From DASQFI01 sp035633215 (GTDB lineage Bacteria; Acidobacteriota; Vicinamibacteria; Vicinamibacterales; SCN-69-37): a stretch of 64,000 bases of DNA. The stretch's first letter is position 1. Each line of letters starts with the position of its first letter. Under the pieces are notes generated by a model. It was not told where the DNA came from, ran no database searches, and was given only the letters and a program-made list of their open reading frames with translations. The position numbers and the translations under genes are program-made. Shown here piece by piece: positions 18,549-27,496 of the stretch. The stretch is from the NCBI GenBank assembly GCA_035633215.1, contig DASQFI010000010.1, positions 62,001-126,000 of the forward strand, written 5' to 3'.

Positions 18549-19886
18549 CTATCCCGCTTGGAGCACGCGGCCGAGGCGACGCCCGAATAGCGCGACCAGC
18601 AGGCCTCCGCCGGTCGCGATGGCGGCGTGCATTGTCCAGAACTGAGCCGGGCTCATCCGCTCGTAGAAGCCGCCGATCCAGCCGATCAGGTTGTTCGAAA
18701 TGAACAGGCTCATGAAGGCCAGCCCCATCAGGGTGGCGTTCACTTTGGCCGGCGCCGCGCGTGACACCAGTGCGAGAAGCGTGGGCCAGTAGTAGAGGAA
18801 GGAGATGCCCAGTCCAGCGCTATAGAGGAACGGCCAGATCGGGTGAACAGGCGCACCGCCAGAAGTGAAGATTGCGGCCACCAGGATCAGGTTGCTCGCA
18901 GCGGTGATCCAGGCTCCCGTGCCGATTTTTGCGAGTTCGTCCGGCTCGCGACTCCGCAATGCCTGTTGACGCCATATCCAGAACAGCAGCGGCACGCCCA
19001 GGATGCTGAACACCGAATTGATCGATTGGTACCAGGGGACCGGGATCCGGAAGCCGCCAACGTCGGGCGCGACGTGCTGTTGAATCCAGATCGCATTCAC
19101 GTTGAAGACTTGATAGTAGGCCGTTGACTGGAAGATCGTGATGATGATCACCGCGACGAGCGCGTAGACGATGCGCCGCTCGGCGGCGGTGAGTCGAGTA
19201 CCCTCGAACGTGCGACGCTCCACCCGCGCAGGCAGGTACCGGTATCCGTAGAGATAGGTTGCAAGCCCAACGAGCATGAAGATCGCGGCCACGCCGAAGC
19301 CATAGTGCCAGCCATAGACTTGCGCGAGCAGACCGCAAAGCAATGGTCCGGCGACGGCTCAGATGTTGATTGCCGTACTGAAGATGATGAACCCGCGGGT
19401 ACGCCGCGCCTCGTCCTCGCGAGGATACAGAGCGCCCACCTGCGCCGAGATATTGCCCTTCAGGAAACCCGATCCGATCACGAGCAGCAGCAGGGCCCAG
19501 AGGAATGACCTGTCGAAAGCCATCGCGATGTGACCGGCACTCATGGACAGGGCGCCGATCACGACACCATTGCGCTGTCCGATCCAGCGATCGGCAATCA
19601 TGCCGCCGACGAGCGGCGTGAAGTATACGAAACCGGAGTAGAGACCGAAAATCTGCGATGCGAGCGCCTGCGTTGACAGTGGGCCGAACAGCGATTCCAC
19701 GGCGGCACGGAACCACGCAAATCCAGCGACCTGCTCGACATGTCCTGGCAGCAGCAGCTGGTTCACCATGTACAGGGCGAGCAGCGCCGTCATTCCATAG
19801 TAGGAAAATCGTTCCCACGCTTCGGTGAAGGCGAGGTAGAACAGCCCCCAGGGATGGCCCATGAAGGCCGTGTTGCCGGCGGTCAT
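18549..19886 (-). pseudogene. POT-family proton-coupled oligopeptide transporter interrupted by TGA
   Basis: The frame encodes a ~445-residue POT/PTR transporter of the inner membrane. The N-half contains LAFTEAWERFSYYGMTALLA, VYFTPLVGGMIADRWIGQRN and GSGFLKGNISAQVGALY, and ends INI. TGA follows at 19361-19359, and the same frame resumes AVAGPLLCGLLAQVYGWHY. The expected residue is glycine (INIGA is the family motif), so a single G to T change from GGA to TGA explains it. The rest is intact through the last helix. Either a recent nonsense mutation or a base-calling error. It starts 10 bp after the kinase stop. Confidence 0.8.
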
Positions 19887-19896
19887 TCGGGCGGCT

Positions 19897-22581
19897 TCAA
19901 CGCACCGCACCCGACGCGAGGATCTGCTTCAGCTCTTCCGTCCAATTGACGACGACGCGCAGCTTGCCGCCGTTCACACCGCGCCGAATCATGATGAACC
20001 GGCCGTCGGCGGTGACGTCGTAGTTGGCGATGCTGGCGCCCGCACCGAAGTCGTAGTCGTCAGTAAAGAGAGCCACGGGTTTGCCGAACACCGGCTCGGC
20101 GTCTGAGGCGTCGAGGGTCGCTGCGACGATACGCCGGCCGCTGCGATAATAGATCTCCCGGTTGTTGCGGCTCCACCGCGCCTGGACGCCGCCCCCGTCC
20201 GACACCTGCCACTGCCGATCCAGGCTCGGATAGCGCCGCACGTAGATCTCCGGCCGACCCGATGCATCCGACTGGTAAAGCAGCCAGCGTCCGTCTGGAG
20301 ACAACTGCGCGCCGCCCTCATAGGCTGGTGTGACGATCAGTGGTTTGGGCTCGAAGGCACCGCTGATCGACATCAGAAAGACGTCTCCCGACGTCTCCGG
20401 CCTGATGCGGAGGGCGATAAAGGAGTCCGGATCGGGTCCCGGTGACGAGGGGAAGTCGCTCACGATCCCTCCGGGCACCGCGCCGGTGACGCGGCTGCCG
20501 TCGCCGGCGACCCAGAACGGCGAGGCGAACCGCCGGAACACGACGCGCTTCCCGTCAGCGCTCCACGTGGAGAAGACCGTGCTCAGCGTCGCCGCCGCGA
20601 GCCGTGCCCACGTGCCCCGCGCGAGGTCGAGCGCTTCGATGTTTTCACCGCTTTCGACGAGCAGCCGGCGCCCGTCGGGCGAAATCCGGGGATTCGCATA
20701 TCGGCCCGATGGGAGATCGAGGGCCAGAGCTGCGCCGTCACGGCCCACCGAGACCACGCGCGTGTCCGTGAAGCCGGCTGGCGCGGACAGCAGTGTTCCG
20801 GTGGACGACAAGGTGAGTCCCATTTGACCGGAGGCGAGCGGCTCAATCGCGCCGGCAGGCATGATCGGTGTGGCGGTGCCGCGCGGCGTCCCCGTGCTCT
20901 GGTCGAGGGCCACCGCCAGCACCGCGCCGTCCCTCGCGAAAAGCAGATGGCCAGTGGGCGACCAGACGGGGGTCCTCGCCCGCTCGACCACCACCGACCT
21001 CGGTCCCCCGTCGATCGACACGGATTCGATGCGCTCGGCGCCTGGCTCGGTGGTCTGACTTGCAAACAACACGAGGCGCCCGCCGGGCAGGACCACCGCA
21101 CTGTCGTGCGCCACTTCGTGGCGGGCGGCGTCGAGCACCGTGAGCGCGCGCGGTGTGCCGCCCTCCGGCGAGATGATCCACAGCGCACCCCCTCGGCCGA
21201 AGATGATGCCGGCCTGGCTCCACGTGATCGAGAGGGTGATGTCTGCCCCGGACGTCACGACCTTGCGTTGCTGGTCCGCCAGGGCAATCCGTGTGATGAG
21301 CCCCGACGTGAACAGGACCGCCACGCTCCCGCCGTCGGGCGAGAACACCGTGCCATTGGCGCCAGCGGTGTCGGGTAATTCAGTCGCCGCCGCGCGATCG
21401 AGTTGGCGAATGAAGACACGGCGAACGCCGTCCCTCACGCCAACCATCGCCACGGTCCGGCCGTCGGGAGAGATGGCAGGCGCCAGACTCGTGCCGGGAA
21501 AGTTCTCCACGTCGCGTGGGTAGCCGATCTCGAGGTGCGTCACCTGAGGGGCGGTTGTCGCAGGACCTGTCCGGCTCCAAAGTGCCCATCCGGCAACAAT
21601 CGCCATGGCCGCGGCGACGCCCCACGGCACCCAACTCCAAATCCCCGGCACCGGGACAGACTGGATGGCAAGTGGCGTGTCGTGCGCATCATCCAGTGCC
21701 AGCCGCGCCTCGCCGATGTCGCGCAGACGCTGACGGGGATCCTTGACGAGGCACCGCGCGATCAGTGTGCGGACACGTACGGGTGTCGCGTCCGGCAACG
21801 CCGCGAGATCGGGCTCGCGCGAGAAGATCAGCCCCAGCGTTTCAGGGACCGAGTCGCCCGCGAAGAGGCGCGTGCCCGTCAGCATCTCGTAAAGCACGCA
21901 CCCGAACGCCCAGATGTCCGCGCGCTTGTCCACCGTCTTTCCACGCGCCTGCTCGGGGCTCATGTAGGCGGCCGTACCGAGGATGATCCCGGCCTGCGTC
22001 ATCGCCGGCGATCTCATCGTCGGCGCGTTGCCCGACGCTTCGCTGGTCGGGCCCATTGCCTTGGCCAATCCGAAGTCGAGCACCTTCACCGTGCCATCAG
22101 GCCGGACTTTGATATTCGCAGGCTTGAGATCGCGGTGGATGATGTTCTGCTCGTGCGCCGCTTCCAGGGCAAGGGCGATCTGCTTCGCGATGGCCAGGGC
22201 TTCGTCGATATTCAATGCTCGCGGGGCCCCACCCCCGCTCGCTGCCGCGCCTCGGCTCGCGGACTCGCTCGGCGCGGCGGCCGCAGGCGCTGAGTGTCGC
22301 TGGCCACTGATCAGTTCGGAGAGGTCTTGCCCCTCGACGAGTTCCATGACCAGCGCGCGGACACCACCAGACTCTTCGAGGCCGTGAATGTGCGCGATGT
22401 TGGGATGGTTCAGGGACGCGAGCGTCTGCGCTTCGCGTGTGAATCGGGCCAGGCGATCGGGGTCACTCGCGAAGGCGTCGGGCAGGAGCTTCAGCGCGAC
22501 GTCGCGATTGAGCTTCGGGTCGTGGGCGCGATAAACCTGTCCCATGCCCCCTTCGCCAATGGGCGCGGTGATTTCGTACAC
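19897..22581 (-). CDS. Ser/Thr protein kinase with TolB-like propeller
   Basis: 894 residues counted from GTG. The kinase domain (about 1-260) has the glycine loop GEGGMGQVYRAH, catalytic lysine in VALKLLPD, HRDLKPANIKV, DFGLAK and MSPEQARGK. A transmembrane helix near residues 305-325 (WVPWGVAAAMAIVAGWALW) leads to a periplasmic PD40/TolB propeller with repeated SPDGR motifs. Residues about 95-121 are an unusual Ala/Ser/Gly-rich insert between the N-lobe and the C-lobe, encoded by the palindromic element described below. At the position where relatives start (M/L-A-L-T-P-G-T-R-L-G), this gene has CTG at 22611; the accepted GTG start trims that conserved segment, so the true start is uncertain. 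Confidence 0.9.
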   Translation of the reverse strand: MYEITAPIGEGGMGQVYRAHDPKLNRDVALKLLPDAFASDPDRLARFTREAQTLASLNHPNIAHIHGLEESGGVRALVMELVEGQDLSELISGQRHSAPAAAAPSESASRGAAASGGGAPRALNIDEALAIAKQIALALEAAHEQNIIHRDLKPANIKVRPDGTVKVLDFGLAKAMGPTSEASGNAPTMRSPAMTQAGIILGTAAYMSPEQARGKTVDKRADIWAFGCVLYEMLTGTRLFAGDSVPETLGLIFSREPDLAALPDATPVRVRTLIARCLVKDPRQRLRDIGEARLALDDAHDTPLAIQSVPVPGIWSWVPWGVAAAMAIVAGWALWSRTGPATTAPQVTHLEIGYPRDVENFPGTSLAPAISPDGRTVAMVGVRDGVRRVFIRQLDRAAATELPDTAGANGTVFSPDGGSVAVLFTSGLITRIALADQQRKVVTSGADITLSITWSQAGIIFGRGGALWIISPEGGTPRALTVLDAARHEVAHDSAVVLPGGRLVLFASQTTEPGAERIESVSIDGGPRSVVVERARTPVWSPTGHLLFARDGAVLAVALDQSTGTPRGTATPIMPAGAIEPLASGQMGLTLSSTGTLLSAPAGFTDTRVVSVGRDGAALALDLPSGRYANPRISPDGRRLLVESGENIEALDLARGTWARLAAATLSTVFSTWSADGKRVVFRRFASPFWVAGDGSRVTGAVPGGIVSDFPSSPGPDPDSFIALRIRPETSGDVFLMSISGAFEPKPLIVTPAYEGGAQLSPDGRWLLYQSDASGRPEIYVRRYPSLDRQWQVSDGGGVQARWSRNNREIYYRSGRRIVAATLDASDAEPVFGKPVALFTDDYDFGAGASIANYDVTADGRFIMIRRGVNGGKLRVVVNWTEELKQILASGAVR
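22221..22291 (-). repeat. GC-rich palindromic element, copy A (in frame inside a kinase gene)
   Basis: On the minus strand it opens GCGCCTGCGGCC and closes GCGGGGGTGGGGCCCCGCG, with an imperfect inverted repeat between the ends. It is about 70 bp and is translated in frame inside the kinase at 19897 as a peptide ending GGGAPR. Compare copies at 55529, 56695 and 63955. Confidence 0.7.
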
Positions 22582-22674
22582 GCCGAGGCGGGTGCCAGGA
22601 GTAAGGGCCAGATGTGACGTGAGTATAGAAGAACGACGGCACGACCCGCGCCGTGCCGTCTCGACCCGCGACTC

Positions 22675-23811
22675 TTAACCCACAGGGGAGCCGACGTTCT
22701 GCTCCTTTGGATCAATCACCCCCAGGCTCTTGACGATCTGGAAATGACCGTTCTTCGCCTGGGCGATGTACATGTTCATTCGAACGTGATGCTGACCGGG
22801 CACCATTTCAGCTGAACCGCCAGGCCCCTCCGCGATCTTTGCGTGGTCGAGGGCCTCGATGACATCGGCTTGCTGCAGCGAGCCTGCCTCTTTCACCGCA
22901 GCCTCCCAGAGCCTCAGACCTCGATACAAGCCTGAACACGCACTGCCCGCAGTGAACTTGGCGTCGCCTGGATAGAGCGTGTCGTACTGATTGAGCAGTT
23001 TCTTACTGAATGGCTCGCTGACGTTCTGGTAGTAGTCGAGGCAGCTGTACAGACCCTCCACGTGAGCGGCCGGCACCATGTTCAGGAAGTTCTCGTCGAA
23101 GTACGTGCAGACGATGTGTCCGCCACGCTTGGAGAAGCCAGAGTTGTACAGCTGCTCGAGGAATGGCGCCACCCCAGGGGGAACGGTCGTATTGAATACC
23201 ACCTCCGCACCACTCGACGTGATCTGCTCAATCGTCTTGCCGTAGTCTGTGTGATCGAGGGGAAAGTACTCCTCGCCGACGATCGCGCCACCGTTGGCCG
23301 TGACGACGTCACGGACTTTCTTGTTCATCGTATGCGGCCAGATGTAGTCAGCTGACGGCAAGTAGAACTTCTTCGCCCCCGTCTGTTGCATCAACCAGGG
23401 AATGAACGGGTCAACCTGCTGCGCTGGCACCGGGCCGGTACAGAAGATGAGCGGGTCGCATTCCTGCCCCTCGTATTGCTCCGGGTAGATGTACAGCTTC
23501 TTGCCCTTCACGACGGCCGGGCCCTTGATGGCCTGCCTCGTGGAGCTATAAATGCCGCCGAAGATCACATCGACGTGATCGTGCTCGACGAGCTTCGTCG
23601 CTTTGGCTGCCGCGACAGGATCTGAAGTCGCACTGTCCTCGAGACACAGGTCGACCTGTCGTCCCAACAAGCCACCCTTGGCATTGATGTCACCAATGAC
23701 CATCCTGGCCACGTTTGCATTGGCGATCCCCACGAACGACAACGGACCCGTTTGGTCCGCGATGACTCCCACCTTGATGGATCGACCGCTTGAACTTGTT
23801 GATTCCGCCAT
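22675..23811 (-). CDS. ABC-type branched-chain/urea substrate-binding protein lacking a signal peptide
   Basis: 378 residues from an ATG with AGAGGAGAG upstream. It begins AESTSSSGRSIKVGVIADQT, so the binding fold starts almost at the N-terminus. Family segments include GGLLGRQVDLCLEDSATSD, VDVIFGGIYSSTRQA, YPLDHTDYGKTIEQI-like text (FPLDHTDYGKTIEQI) and AAVKEAGSLQQADVIEAL, all as in UrtA/AmiC-like type-1 periplasmic binding proteins. No signal peptide, lipobox or Tat motif is visible, and no permease or ATPase gene is near. It may act inside the cell, as AmiC does for amides, or have lost its secretion signal. Confidence 0.85.
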   Translation of the reverse strand: MAESTSSSGRSIKVGVIADQTGPLSFVGIANANVARMVIGDINAKGGLLGRQVDLCLEDSATSDPVAAAKATKLVEHDHVDVIFGGIYSSTRQAIKGPAVVKGKKLYIYPEQYEGQECDPLIFCTGPVPAQQVDPFIPWLMQQTGAKKFYLPSADYIWPHTMNKKVRDVVTANGGAIVGEEYFPLDHTDYGKTIEQITSSGAEVVFNTTVPPGVAPFLEQLYNSGFSKRGGHIVCTYFDENFLNMVPAAHVEGLYSCLDYYQNVSEPFSKKLLNQYDTLYPGDAKFTAGSACSGLYRGLRLWEAAVKEAGSLQQADVIEALDHAKIAEGPGGSAEMVPGQHHVRMNMYIAQAKNGHFQIVKSLGVIDPKEQNVGSPVG

Positions 23812-23879
23812 GGATTCTCTCCTCTGAGAACCGTTGCCCGGGCCGCTCAGCACGGCCGTTCAGCAACGCGTTGTGTGCT

Positions 23880-24122
23880 ATGAATGGTGCGCCTGCCGCG
23901 CGGGCCCTCGCCCATGATAATGCGTTCGGCCAGCCGCTGGAGTCGCAACTACGGTCGTGCCTTCTCGCGACGTGGATGTGCGAGGCGGCGGGATTCCAGG
24001 GGGAGGTGCGCGACACCGGCAAGCAGGTCATCGCTGGTCGCAGCGGGCATCACATCCACATCGACCAGCCGGAGCTGGTCGTTGACGTCATTCGCGAGGT
24101 GGTGGCCAAGGCACGAAAGTGA
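23880..24122 (+). pseudogene. C-terminal fragment of an alpha/beta-hydrolase
   Basis: The frame ending at TGA 24120-24122 reads GKQVIAGRSGHHIHIDQPEL and VVDVIREVVAKARK. This is the classic tail of alpha/beta hydrolases: the catalytic histidine in SGHHIHID followed by PELVVDVI. The nucleophile elbow and the acid are missing, and the sequence in front matches no family. Its stop overlaps the GTG start of the next gene. Confidence 0.6.
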
Positions 24123-24598
24123 CACGACAGGGTTCGACAAAGAACATTTCAGCAGCCAAACGCCTTGACGCGTTCATCGACGCCTATACGCCGAATGTCG
24201 CGAACATCGCACGAGGCGCTCTCGCCCGACTTCGAAGGCAAGTGCCCGGCGCGGTCGAATTAGTCAGCGACCGTTACACGGGTCTTGTCATCGGGTTCTC
24301 GCCGACCGAACGTCCGGCCGACGCGACACTGTCGATCGTCCTCTACCCACGCTGGGTGAATCTCTTCTTCCTCCGAGGCGCGACTCTTCGTGATCCGAGA
24401 CGGCTCCTTGAAGGGACCGGCACAGTGGTGCGGCACGTCACGCTCCACGATGCAACGTTGCTGGATGATCGAGACGTGCGAGCTCTTGTCGCGCAGGCGC
24501 GCGCACAGGCATGCGTCGGCTTTCCGCGACGGCGGCGCACCATCATCAAGCCCATATCGTCCAAGCGTCGATCGAGACGGCCCATGCATCCGAAGTAG
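24119..24598 (+). CDS. DUF1801 (YdhG-like) protein
   Basis: 159 residues from GTG, overlapping the end of the hydrolase remnant. RLDAFIDAYTPNVANIARGA, then LRRQVPGAVELVSDRYTGLV and LSIVLYPRWVNLFFLRG match the compact alpha/beta DUF1801 fold, which also occurs in the iron-chaperone frataxin-like YdhG. The C-terminus is strongly basic (RRRRTIIKPISSKRRSRRP), which could bind nucleic acid. Function unknown. It precedes the O-methyltransferase by 30 bp on the same strand. Confidence 0.75.
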   Translation: MTRQGSTKNISAAKRLDAFIDAYTPNVANIARGALARLRRQVPGAVELVSDRYTGLVIGFSPTERPADATLSIVLYPRWVNLFFLRGATLRDPRRLLEGTGTVVRHVTLHDATLLDDRDVRALVAQARAQACVGFPRRRRTIIKPISSKRRSRRPMHPK

Positions 24599-24628
24599 GC
24601 GGCGTCACCGCTTAAGCCGAGGAAGAAT

Positions 24629-25663
24629 ATGAAACCGAGACGAGCCCCAGCGCAGAAGGCTTCCGATCCGATGGCCTTGATGAACCTGACTGCCGGCAAA
24701 TGGGTGAGTCAGGCGATTGCGGTCGCCGCCGAGCTCGGCATTGCAGACCTCTTGAAGGACGGGCCCAGGACGGCCGCCGACATTGCGCGAACGGCGAACG
24801 CTTCGGAAGACGGTGTCTATCGCCTGCTTCGCGCCCTGGGGAGCGTTGGGCTCTTCGCCGAGACCGGAAATCGGAGATTCCGGCTCACTCCGCTCGGCAG
24901 GCTCCTCCGCACAGACTCGCCCCAAGCGCTCGGCGGCTATGCGCGATTCACAGGGCACGAGAGCACGTGGCGCCCGTGGGGAGAGCTTCGGCATAGCGTC
25001 CGAACCGGTGAGCCGGCTTTTGACCGTGTCTTTGGCATGCCCATTTTCGAGTACTTCGCGAAGATGCCAGAACCGGCAGCGGTGTTCGACGAGGCGATGA
25101 CCTCGATTAGCACCTTGGAATCGAAGGCTGTGGTCGCCGCATACGACTTTTCCGGGATCAACACGCTGGTGGACGTTGCCGGCGGACACGGTCTCCTGAT
25201 CGCGACCATTCTTAAAGCGAACCGAAGGATGCGCGGTATCCTCTTCGACCTTTCGCACGTGACCGCCGGGGCCACCGCGCTGCTCCGGAGCGGAGGCGTG
25301 GCCGACCGTTGCCAAATCGTCAGCGGCGACTTCTTTGCGTCCGTTCCAGAGGGGGGCGATGCCTACGTGATGAAGCACATCATCCACGACTGGGATGACG
25401 AGCGGGCGACTCAGATCCTCCGAAACTGTCACCGCGCGATGCAGCCCGGCGGGAAAGTGCTCATCGTCGACGCGGTCATCCCGCCCGGCAACAAGGCGCA
25501 CTTCGGCAAACTCCTGGATCTCGAGATGCTGGTGCTCACGCCACGCGGCCGGGAGCGCACCCAGGCGGAGTTCCGGGCGCTGCTGAAGCGCTCCGGGTTC
25601 AGGCTGCGGCGCGTCGTTTCCACGGACACGCACCTCTCGGTTGTCGAGGGCGTACGGGCTTGA
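24629..25663 (+). CDS. SAM-dependent O-methyltransferase (plant/polyketide type)
   Basis: 344 residues with a GAGGAAG ribosome site. An N-terminal winged-helix dimerisation domain (about 15-105) contains WVSQAIAVAAELGIADLL and YRLLRALGSVGLFAE. The catalytic domain has the SAM loop LVDVAGGHGLLIATILKAN, the second binding region DRCQIVSGDFFASVPEG and the active-site MKHIIHDWDDERA, where the His is the general base in relatives. Such enzymes methylate hydroxyl groups of aromatic or polyketide compounds. The usual length and all motifs are present; the acceptor is unknown. Confidence 0.93.
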   Translation: MKPRRAPAQKASDPMALMNLTAGKWVSQAIAVAAELGIADLLKDGPRTAADIARTANASEDGVYRLLRALGSVGLFAETGNRRFRLTPLGRLLRTDSPQALGGYARFTGHESTWRPWGELRHSVRTGEPAFDRVFGMPIFEYFAKMPEPAAVFDEAMTSISTLESKAVVAAYDFSGINTLVDVAGGHGLLIATILKANRRMRGILFDLSHVTAGATALLRSGGVADRCQIVSGDFFASVPEGGDAYVMKHIIHDWDDERATQILRNCHRAMQPGGKVLIVDAVIPPGNKAHFGKLLDLEMLVLTPRGRERTQAEFRALLKRSGFRLRRVVSTDTHLSVVEGVRA

Positions 25664-25720
25664 GTGTTCACGGTCGTAGTAAAGGTTCTCAATCACGACG
25701 GGCCTGCGTCAGGCGATGGG

Positions 25721-25777
25721 GACCAGATTTCAGGTTCCCCGACCAGATTCCAGATTTTAGATTTCAGATTCCAGATT
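25721..25777. repeat. Low-complexity CAGATT-rich repeat
   Basis: GACCAGATTTCAG at 25721 recurs as GACCAGATTCCAG at 25741, followed by several more copies of the hexamer-like AGATTC/AGATTT up to 25777. This stretch is AT-rich compared with its surroundings and lies in the gap between the methyltransferase and the ASCH-like gene. No coding potential; its role is unknown. Confidence 0.6.
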
Positions 25778-25784
25778 GCTGGCT

Positions 25785-26114
25785 TTAGGACGACCCGGTC
25801 CTCCGGGCATGCCTCCACCGTGGCCCGTCCCACGCGCCCGGAGGCAAGTAATGGAACCGAATCAGGTACACGTTCTCGCCGCGCCCGTGTTTTGCGATTC
25901 GCAGCAAATCATCCACGCTCTCGAATCCAGATTCACGGGCCAGATCGTGCGTCACGTCTGAGACGGTAATGGGTGCAATCGAGTCCACGACGATGTGGCC
26001 CTCGTCCATCGGGTACCGGCCACCCACCTTGACATGGGGACGCATCCAGATGCGCACGCTGCATCGGATTCTGCCGCGCCGGATGCCCTCGCGAAGGTGT
26101 TTGGTGAATAGCAC
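25785..26114 (-). CDS. ASCH-domain-like small protein
   Basis: 109 residues from GTG. LFTKHLREGIRRGRIRCSVR, then PHVKVGGRYPMDEGHIVVDS and ITVSDVTHDLARESGF match the ASCH/PUA-like fold (compare YqfB), which binds RNA or acts as an amidohydrolase on modified nucleosides. The C-terminus LIRFHYLPPGAWDG is a strand-turn-strand ending. It is divergent from the sheath gene at 26176, so the 60 bp between them should hold promoters for both. Confidence 0.72.
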   Translation of the reverse strand: MLFTKHLREGIRRGRIRCSVRIWMRPHVKVGGRYPMDEGHIVVDSIAPITVSDVTHDLARESGFESVDDLLRIAKHGRGENVYLIRFHYLPPGAWDGPRWRHARRTGSS

Positions 26115-26175
26115 GCGGATGTAACGGTATTACGCCCGCGCCGGCGCAGATGATTATTCTATTGGCCAACGACCC

Positions 26176-27348
26176 ATGCCCGAATTCGTCGCGCCTGGCA
26201 CCTACGTCGAAGAAGGATCATTCCGCAGCAAGTCGATCGAGGGCGTCGGGACATCCATCGCCGCATTTGTTGGCGCGACGCACGCGGGTCCGGCTGAACG
26301 TGGGCTCGAACAGCTCACGAGCATGACTGACTTCGAGCGCCACTACGGCGGCGGGGCCGACCTGATCGACGCGGACGGCACGCGCACGCCCAATTTCGTG
26401 TGGCACGCCGCGCGGGCATTCTTCGCCAATGGCGGCCGGCGGCTGTACGTCGCGAGAACGTCGCGCGAGGACGGCTTGCCGCCGGAGATCACCGACTTCA
26501 GAGCCGCCCTCGAACAGCTCGAGCACGTCCCCGAGCCTGCGATTGTCACTGCGCCAGGCGCGACGTTCCGATATGACCAGGACCGGCAACAAGCTCCAGA
26601 AGCGAAGATTCGAGCGCTCCTTGGCCATGCGGCGCGCCTGAAGAATCGCTTTGCGGTGATCGATTGCGGCGATCAGCAGTCCACGGCGGCCGTGACCGCC
26701 ATGCGTGCGTCGTTCGATTCCGCGTTCGGGGCGCTCTACTACCCGTGGGTGCGCGTGGTCGATCCGAACTCGGGACGAGACCTTCACATTCCCCCGAGCG
26801 GGTTCGTCTCCGGAATCTACGCGCGCGTGGATCAGAACCGCGGCGTCTGGAAGCCTCCCGCTAACGAGGTGCTCGTCATGGCGACGGGGTTGGAACGGGA
26901 GATTTCGTTCTCCGAGCACACCCCTCTCAATGCCGCGCACGTCAATTGCCTGCGCCGCATTCCAGGGAGGGGAGTGCTGGTGCTCGGCGCCCGCACGTTG
27001 AGCTCGGATCCAGACTGGAAGTACGTCAACGTGCGCCGGCTGCTGATGTTCCTCGAATCGTCGCTCGATCGCGGACTCCAGTGGGCCGTGTTCGAACCGA
27101 ATAGGGACACGCTGTGGGCACAGGTGCGCCGCGTGGTGGAGGACTTTCTCCTGTCGCAGTGGCGTGCCGGCGCGCTCGTCGGGTCACGGCCCGAGGAGGC
27201 GTTCCTCGTGCGATGCGATCGCACGACGATGACGCAGAATGACCTCGATAGCGGCCGGCTGGTCTGTCTCGTCGGCGTCGCTCCGGTCCGGCCCGCGGAG
27301 TTCGTGATCTTCCGCATCGGACTATGGACGGCGGACAAGAAGCCGTAG
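26176..27348 (+). CDS. Orphan contractile-tail sheath protein (phage/injection-system type)
   Basis: 390 residues. The N-terminus PEFVAPGTYVEEGSFRSKSI is the sheath handshake arm and GVGTSIAAFVGATHAGPAER the start of the core. The C-terminal sheath domain has WAVFEPNRDTLWAQVRRVVE, FLLSQWRAGALVGSRPEEAF, LVRCDRTTMTQNDLDSGRL and GVAPVRPAEFVIFRI, diagnostic of phage tail sheath and eCIS/T6SS-like sheath subunits. The protein is intact and of normal length. No tube, baseplate, spike or AAA+ gene is visible on either side, so it stands alone here. Confidence 0.9.
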   Translation: MPEFVAPGTYVEEGSFRSKSIEGVGTSIAAFVGATHAGPAERGLEQLTSMTDFERHYGGGADLIDADGTRTPNFVWHAARAFFANGGRRLYVARTSREDGLPPEITDFRAALEQLEHVPEPAIVTAPGATFRYDQDRQQAPEAKIRALLGHAARLKNRFAVIDCGDQQSTAAVTAMRASFDSAFGALYYPWVRVVDPNSGRDLHIPPSGFVSGIYARVDQNRGVWKPPANEVLVMATGLEREISFSEHTPLNAAHVNCLRRIPGRGVLVLGARTLSSDPDWKYVNVRRLLMFLESSLDRGLQWAVFEPNRDTLWAQVRRVVEDFLLSQWRAGALVGSRPEEAFLVRCDRTTMTQNDLDSGRLVCLVGVAPVRPAEFVIFRIGLWTADKKP

Positions 27349-27496
27349 AGCACTGCGGGCTCGGCCGCATCGCGAACTTCTGTCCGGCGTTCACGCGAGG
27401 AAGCGTCGCACAGCCGGTCGCCCGAAGACAAATGCCAATCAGACGCGCCGTCGCACGTTTTCCATACAAAAGATGTTATTATCGGCCGTCTCAGCC

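Noticed and set aside
24605..25696. Open frame opposite the O-methyltransferase
   Set aside because: No recognisable motif; the plus strand carries all methyltransferase motifs and a ribosome site.
25721..25777. Possible CRISPR-like repeat
   Set aside because: Units are very short, unequal and without spacers of constant length; it is low-complexity sequence.
27458..27485. Possible PadR operator and promoter
   Set aside because: An AT-rich TATTAT is present but no dyad of the type bound by PadR proteins and no convincing -35 at the right distance was found.
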